Below, one piece after another: positions 14,883 through 18,146 of a stretch of 18,146 bases of DNA. The stretch is from Deltaproteobacteria bacterium (GTDB lineage: Bacteria > Desulfobacterota > GWC2-55-46). The DNA lies in the NCBI GenBank assembly GCA_016234955.1, contig JACRNN010000148.1, positions 1-18,146 on the forward strand, in the 5' to 3' direction. Made by a program: the position numbers and the translations under genes. Positions within the stretch are counted from its first letter, which is position 1, and every line of letters starts with the position of its first letter. The notes under the pieces are model-generated. The model was not told where the DNA came from. It did no database searches and saw only the letters and a program-made list of their open reading frames with translations.

Positions 14883-15020
14883 GGAACCTCTGATTAATTC
14901 GCAATAGCATGTCATTCTGAGCAAAGCGAAGAATCTCAACGTCTATAAAATCAATAAGTTACGAGATTCTTCGGTCGCTACGCTTCCTCAGAATGACAGA
15001 AAAACATAATTAATCAGAAT
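14883..15020 (+). mobile_element. IS5-like MITE, copy 1
   Basis: A near-palindromic element. CTGATTAATT (14890-14899) inverts to AATTAATCAG (15008-15017). Inside, GTCATTCTGAG (14911-14921) pairs with CTCAGAATGAC (14987-14997), and CGAAGAATCTC (14927-14937) pairs with GAGATTCTTCG (14963-14973). The left end GGAACCTCTGATTAAT closely resembles the IS5-family end at 18009. The four bases before it, CTAA (14879-14882), fit the YTAR target of IS5 elements. The right border is diverged and approximate. It has no reading frame. Confidence 0.75.
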
Positions 15021-15066
15021 CAGGGTGTTGAAAAACACCCTGCTATGCAATCCATGGACGGATTGC
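15021..15066. repeat. Two adjacent perfect hairpins
   Basis: CAGGGTGTT-GAAA-AACACCCTG (15021-15042) is a 9-bp stem with a GAAA loop. GCAATCC-ATGGAC-GGATTGC (15047-15066) is a 7-bp stem. Neither is followed by a T-run. They fill the space between MITE copy 1 and repeat copy B. Confidence 0.65.
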
Positions 15067-15079
15067 CAAATTGCGAGGC

Positions 15080-15201
15080 TTGAACATGCATAGCGAGCGC
15101 ATTCTCCGCAACTTGGATAGCGGGGGCAAGCGAGCGAATCGGATATAGATACTGCCTCACATGTCGAAGATTCCCAGCGGAAAAGCCGCGGGGGGCTTCA
15201 A
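15080..15201 (+). repeat. TTGAA...TTCAA dispersed repeat, copy B (122 bp)
   Basis: It is full length and in the same orientation as copy A: TTGAACATGCATAGCGAGCG at the left, AAGCGAGCGAAT, GGATATAGATACT and ACATGTCGAAGATT in the middle, AGCGGAAAAGCCGCGG and CTTCAA at the right. The first hairpin is degenerate here (CTCCGCAACTT...GCGGGG). It ends 40 bp before the kinase start codon and would be part of its mRNA leader. Confidence 0.8.
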
Positions 15202-15241
15202 AGTCCTGATAATGAAGTCTCCTCTGAGAGACTGAGAAAAG

Positions 15242-17281
15242 ATGGATACGCCGGTTCTCATAGAAAATATCGCAGGACAAACTCCCGTCCCGTCTTCTAT
15301 AGCCAGGCTGCCAAAGGCCGCAAGCGCCGCCGTTATCTTTATAAGCGTTCTGGCGCTTGCCGGCTGGGTTCTCAACAGCGAATCTTTGAAGGGTGTGTTC
15401 CGGGGGGCGGTGGCCATGAACCCTATGACCGCGGTCGCCTTCATCCTCTCCTCCGTTGCCCTGTGGCTTTCCCGGCCGGATAGCCCGGACGCGACGCGTC
15501 CAGCCGGAATCCGGCGCGCGGCATTACTGTGCGCTGTCACGGTCGCCCTTATCGGCCTTGTGAGGCTTTTTGGGTATGTGGCCGGTTGGGACGTGGTCCT
15601 GGACCGGCTTTTTTTCGCCTCCAAGCTGGCCGCGGCCGGCGGGCAACCGCACATCCCGAACCGGATAGCCCCCAACACAGCCCTCAACTTTCTTTTTACC
15701 GGCTCCGCATTGCTCCTCGGCGGCTCAGGAAGCAGGCGCTTCGTATGGCTCACCCAAGGCATGCTCTTTTTTATGATTTTAACCTCATTTCTGGCCTTTC
15801 TGGGCTACACGTATGATGCCCCGGAACTCTACAGCATATTCTCCTTCATCGGGATGGCGGTCAATACCGCCGTCTGTTTCATGGTGGTCGGGGTGGGTAT
15901 TCTTGCGGCAAATCCCAGTCAAGGGGTCATGGCGATTGTCGCAAGCCCGCGCATGGGCGGCATCATGGCCCGCCAGCTCCTCCCTGTCGCGTTCCTGGTT
16001 CTCGTGACGCTGGGGTGGATACGGCTCCAGGGACAGCGCGCCGGACTTTATGAGTTCAAGTATGGAACCGGGCTGCTGGTCACCGCAAGCGTGATTTTGC
16101 TGGCCATAGTGATCCTTATAATCGCATCCTCCCTCAACAGGGCGGATACCGAGCGCGGTGCGGCGGTGGAAGCGCTTAAGGAATCGGAGAGCAAATTCAG
16201 GGACCTGGCTGAAAAATCGATAGTCGGCATTTACCTTGTACAGGATGGCGTGTTCAAGTACGCCAATCCGAGATTGGCCGAGATATTCGGGTATGAGGTT
16301 GAGGAACTCGTTGATAAAAGAGGTCCAAAGGATATGACCTTGCCGGAGGATTTGTCGATTGTGGAAGAGAATATCGGGAAGCGGATGTCAGGGAAGACCG
16401 ATTCCATTCACTATGTTTTCAGGGGGCTGACAAGGGACAACGAAACCATCTATGCGGAAGTCTATGACACGGGGACAGTGTATGACGGACGGACGGCCGT
16501 AATAGGGAGTCTATTGGACGTCACGGGGCGCAGGAGGGCGGAGGAGGAGATCCGGCGGCTCAACGACGAGCTCGAGCGGCGCGTTATAGAACGCACAGCC
16601 CAGCTTGAGGCCGCCAATAAAGAGCTTGAGGCGTTCAGCTATTCCGTCTCCCACGACCTGCGCGCGCCTCTGCGCGCCATCGACGGCTTCAGCCAGGCAT
16701 TGATCGATGATTACGCCGCCCGGCTCGACGACACCGGCGTCCACTACCTGCGGCGCGTGCGTGAAGGCGCCCAGCACATGGCCCGCCTCATCGACGACAT
16801 ACTGAAGCTCTCGCGCATCACTCGCGCCGAGCCGAGCAAAGAGGAGGTTGACCTGTCCGAGATAGCGCAGGGCGTCGCCGCGGAGCTCAGCCAGGCGCAG
16901 GCGGACCGGCAGGTGGAGTTCGCCATTTCCCCGGGCCTCCGGGCGCATGGAGACCAGCGCCTGCTGCGCGTCGCGCTTGAAAACCTGTTAAGTAACGCCT
17001 GGAAGTTCACGAGCAAGCATCCCAGGGCGAGGATCGAATTCGGGGCGACTGAGTGGGATGGGGAAAAGGCATACTTCGTGCGGGACGACGGCATCGGCTT
17101 CGACATGGCATATGCGGGCAAGCTCTTCGGCGCCTTCCAGCGGCTCCATGACATGCGGGAGTTCCCCGGCACCGGGATCGGGCTGGCCACGGTGCAGCGC
17201 GTGATCAACAAGCACGGCGGCCTGTTGTGGGCCGAGGCGGAGATAGAGAAGGGCGCTACATTTTACTTCACGCTAAAATGA
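15242..17281 (+). CDS. Membrane-bound PAS sensor histidine kinase
   Basis: 679 aa. The N-terminal 300 residues hold about eight membrane helices (27-45, 60-76, 92-112, 145-160, 170-189, 197-222, 246-262 and 277-298); I cannot name this membrane domain. A PAS domain follows (about 311-432, ESESKFRDLAEKSIVGIY...GSLLDVTGRRRAEEE), then a coiled coil (432-465). HisKA has phospho-acceptor H471 in SVSHDLRAPLRAI. The HATPase domain has N-box NLLSNAWKFT (581-590), G1 DDGIGFD (615-621) and G2 GTGIGLA (643-649). All catalytic motifs are intact. The HDLRAPLRAIDGFS type resembles phytochrome-like kinases, but no chromophore domain is present; the signal is unknown. Arg codons are mostly CGC/CGG, unlike the AGG of neighbours. 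The response regulator follows after 8 nt. Confidence 0.92.
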   Translation: MDTPVLIENIAGQTPVPSSIARLPKAASAAVIFISVLALAGWVLNSESLKGVFRGAVAMNPMTAVAFILSSVALWLSRPDSPDATRPAGIRRAALLCAVTVALIGLVRLFGYVAGWDVVLDRLFFASKLAAAGGQPHIPNRIAPNTALNFLFTGSALLLGGSGSRRFVWLTQGMLFFMILTSFLAFLGYTYDAPELYSIFSFIGMAVNTAVCFMVVGVGILAANPSQGVMAIVASPRMGGIMARQLLPVAFLVLVTLGWIRLQGQRAGLYEFKYGTGLLVTASVILLAIVILIIASSLNRADTERGAAVEALKESESKFRDLAEKSIVGIYLVQDGVFKYANPRLAEIFGYEVEELVDKRGPKDMTLPEDLSIVEENIGKRMSGKTDSIHYVFRGLTRDNETIYAEVYDTGTVYDGRTAVIGSLLDVTGRRRAEEEIRRLNDELERRVIERTAQLEAANKELEAFSYSVSHDLRAPLRAIDGFSQALIDDYAARLDDTGVHYLRRVREGAQHMARLIDDILKLSRITRAEPSKEEVDLSEIAQGVAAELSQAQADRQVEFAISPGLRAHGDQRLLRVALENLLSNAWKFTSKHPRARIEFGATEWDGEKAYFVRDDGIGFDMAYAGKLFGAFQRLHDMREFPGTGIGLATVQRVINKHGGLLWAEAEIEKGATFYFTLK

Positions 17282-17289
17282 GGTGGAAA

Positions 17290-17760
17290 ATGAACAAGAA
17301 CGTCATACTGCTGGTCGAAGACAACCCGGATGACGAGGCGCTCACCCTGCGGGCGTTCAAGAAGAACAACATCAGGAACGAGATAGTGGTGGCGCGCGAC
17401 GGCTCCGAGGCGCTCGATTACCTTTTCAGCACGGGCAAGTACGCCGGGCGCGTCGTCAGCGCCGTACCGCAGGTCGTGCTCCTGGACCTCAAGCTCCCGA
17501 AGGTGGACGGCATGGAGGTGCTGCGCCGCATCCGCGCCGATGAGCGCACGAAGCTCATGCCGGTCGTTATCCTCACCTCGTCGAAGGAGGAGCAGGACGT
17601 GATCAGCGGCTACAGCCTCGGCGCCAACAGCTACGTCCGCAAGCCTGTCAATTTCGATGAGTTCATAGAGGCCGTCCGCCAGCTCGGGCTCTACTGGCTG
17701 CTTCTCAACGAGCCGTTGCCTCATGCGAACAATGGGCGCGCCGGGGAGAATGGCGGTTGA
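17290..17760 (+). CDS. Single-domain response regulator, Rcp1 type
   Basis: 156 aa; a lone receiver domain with no output domain. It has acidic D11/D14/D15 in VEDNPDDEA, phospho-acceptor D66 in VVLLDLKLPKVDG, switch T96 in VILTSSKEEQD, and K118 in YVRKPV. The N-P-D-D pattern and GLYWLLLNEP tail are those of Rcp1-like regulators paired with phytochrome-class kinases, so the upstream kinase is the probable partner. With no output domain it must act by protein contact. The start is ATG 17290, with GAGG (17280-17283) 6 nt upstream. An alternative ATG at 17278 overlaps the kinase stop (ATGA) and would add four residues but lacks a binding site. Its TGA stop lies inside repeat copy C. Confidence 0.93.
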   Translation: MNKNVILLVEDNPDDEALTLRAFKKNNIRNEIVVARDGSEALDYLFSTGKYAGRVVSAVPQVVLLDLKLPKVDGMEVLRRIRADERTKLMPVVILTSSKEEQDVISGYSLGANSYVRKPVNFDEFIEAVRQLGLYWLLLNEPLPHANNGRAGENGG

Positions 17761-17809
17761 ACATGCATAGCGAGCGCCCAGCCCGCGGAAAAGCCGCGGG
17801 GAGCTTCAA
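17757..17809 (+). repeat. TTGAA...TTCAA dispersed repeat, copy C (53 bp, middle deleted)
   Basis: It starts TTGAACATGCATAGCGAGCG like copies A and B and ends with the same GCGGAAAAGCCGCGGGGAGC and TTCAA, but about 67 bp between them are missing. It keeps only the right-hand hairpin. Its second to fourth bases supply the TGA stop of the response regulator. Confidence 0.78.
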
Positions 17810-17853
17810 TAGAGCCGGGCGCGCAAGTGATCGGGCGGGCGGGTCTTTGCCAG

Positions 17854-18004
17854 GGAATCTCTGAATAATTATGTTTCCATAGCGCATAACCAAGATTCTT
17901 CGCGGAGCCTGTCCTGAGCAGAAGAACGAGATTCTTCGCGGAGCTCAGAATGACGGAGCGAAGGGCTCAGGATGGCATGCGATTGCGGATTAATCAGAGG
18001 TTCC
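17854..18004 (-). mobile_element. IS5-like MITE, copy 2 (opposite orientation to copy 1)
   Basis: The right end, read on the minus strand (18004 to 17965), matches the left end of copy 1 (14883-14922) in 36 of 40 positions. The left end GGAATCTCTGAATAATTATG resembles the inverse of copy 1's right end. Inside, AGATTCTTCGCGGAGC occurs twice in direct orientation (17893-17908 and 17929-17944), so the palindrome is rearranged compared with copy 1. No reading frame is conserved. Confidence 0.72.
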
Positions 18005-18008
18005 TTAA

Positions 18009-18146
18009 GGAATCTCTGATTTATTCTTCTCCGGCATTATGATAATTTATAATTATCAAGCAGCCCGGAGGTTGACCGAATGCGCCAGAAGACTTTTGCC
18101 GAATGTTCCTTTGAACAATATCGCAAGCCGACCAGACGGGAGCTTT
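18009..18146 (+). mobile_element. IS5-family insertion sequence, left end (cut by window edge)
   Basis: The end reads GGAATCTCTGATTTATTC and is closely related to the MITE ends. It abuts MITE 2 across TTAA (18005-18008), giving the palindromic junction TTCCTTAAGGAA. About 53 bp of A/T-rich sequence separates the end from the transposase gene. The right end is outside the window. Confidence 0.7.
18080..18146 (+). CDS. IS5-family transposase, N-terminal 22 residues (cut by window edge)
   Basis: ATG 18080 follows GGAGG (18067-18071) at 8 nt. The visible peptide contains QKTFAECSFEQYRKPTRRE, the highly typical N-terminus of IS5-group (IS1106-like) transposases, which carry a DDE domain further in. 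Only the start is seen, so integrity cannot be judged. If complete, it could act on the related ends of the two MITEs to its left. Confidence 0.82.
   Translation, partial: MRQKTFAECSFEQYRKPTRREL

Larger units (their letters stand above)
14883..18004. mobile_element. Putative composite cassette: kinase and response regulator between inverted MITEs
   Basis: The two outermost ends form a 40-bp inverted repeat with four mismatches. Outside them lie YTAR-type tetramers, CTAA (14879-14882) and TTAA (18005-18008); they are not identical, so a target duplication is not proven. Inside are MITE 1, repeat B, the two-component pair, repeat C and MITE 2. That the whole 3.1 kb moves or moved as a unit is inference. 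Confidence 0.35.

Noticed and set aside
15021..15042. Intrinsic terminator ahead of the kinase gene
   Set aside because: The 9-bp stem is perfect, but it is followed by GCTATG rather than a T-run.
11207..17809. CRISPR array made of the TTGAA repeats
   Set aside because: Only three copies, kilobases apart, too long and with no regular spacers or cas genes.

Overview
The window comes from the chromosome of a GC-rich Gram-negative bacterium. LptD (outer-membrane LPS assembly), a Sec-dependent periplasmic molybdate-binding protein and a CcsA-type cytochrome c maturation protein support this. The core genes strongly prefer AGG for Arg and ATA for Ile despite the high GC, as I would expect in Desulfobacterota- or Nitrospirota-like lineages. 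That placement is an impression, not a proof. I see no rRNA, tRNA or CRISPR array.

Left part (1-6.8 kb): a leftward cluster pabB-pabC-(GAF protein, cut by the window edge) makes p-aminobenzoate for folate. It diverges from a rightward molybdate operon modA-modB-modC. The modA leader carries a Moco-type riboswitch directly followed by an intrinsic terminator, so molybdate import is probably tied to molybdenum-cofactor status. A cation-diffusion-facilitator metal exporter follows; a 19-bp inverted repeat brackets it.

Middle (6.9-11.1 kb): a Lon-family AAA+ protease with its own start signals, queE (7-deazaguanine synthesis) and a CcsA-family cytochrome c assembly protein. All face right and look like ordinary housekeeping genes.

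Right part (11.1-18.1 kb): a repeat- and IS-rich stretch. It holds an ISNCY-like element whose transposase has lost the middle of its catalytic domain in frame, then lptD, then a membrane PAS histidine kinase with an adjacent Rcp1-type response regulator. Three copies of a TTGAA...TTCAA repeat (A, B, C) and two IS5-like palindromic MITEs lie here. The kinase/regulator pair sits between repeat copies B and C and, further out, between the two MITEs in opposite orientation. Its outermost ends form a 40-bp inverted repeat with 4 mismatches. An IS5-family transposase begins immediately to the right and shares the same end sequence across a TTAA junction. The main hypothesis from this window is that the two-component module is, or was, a cassette that an IS5-type transposase could move. 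Its preference for CGC/CGG Arg codons, unlike the core genes, fits acquisition.
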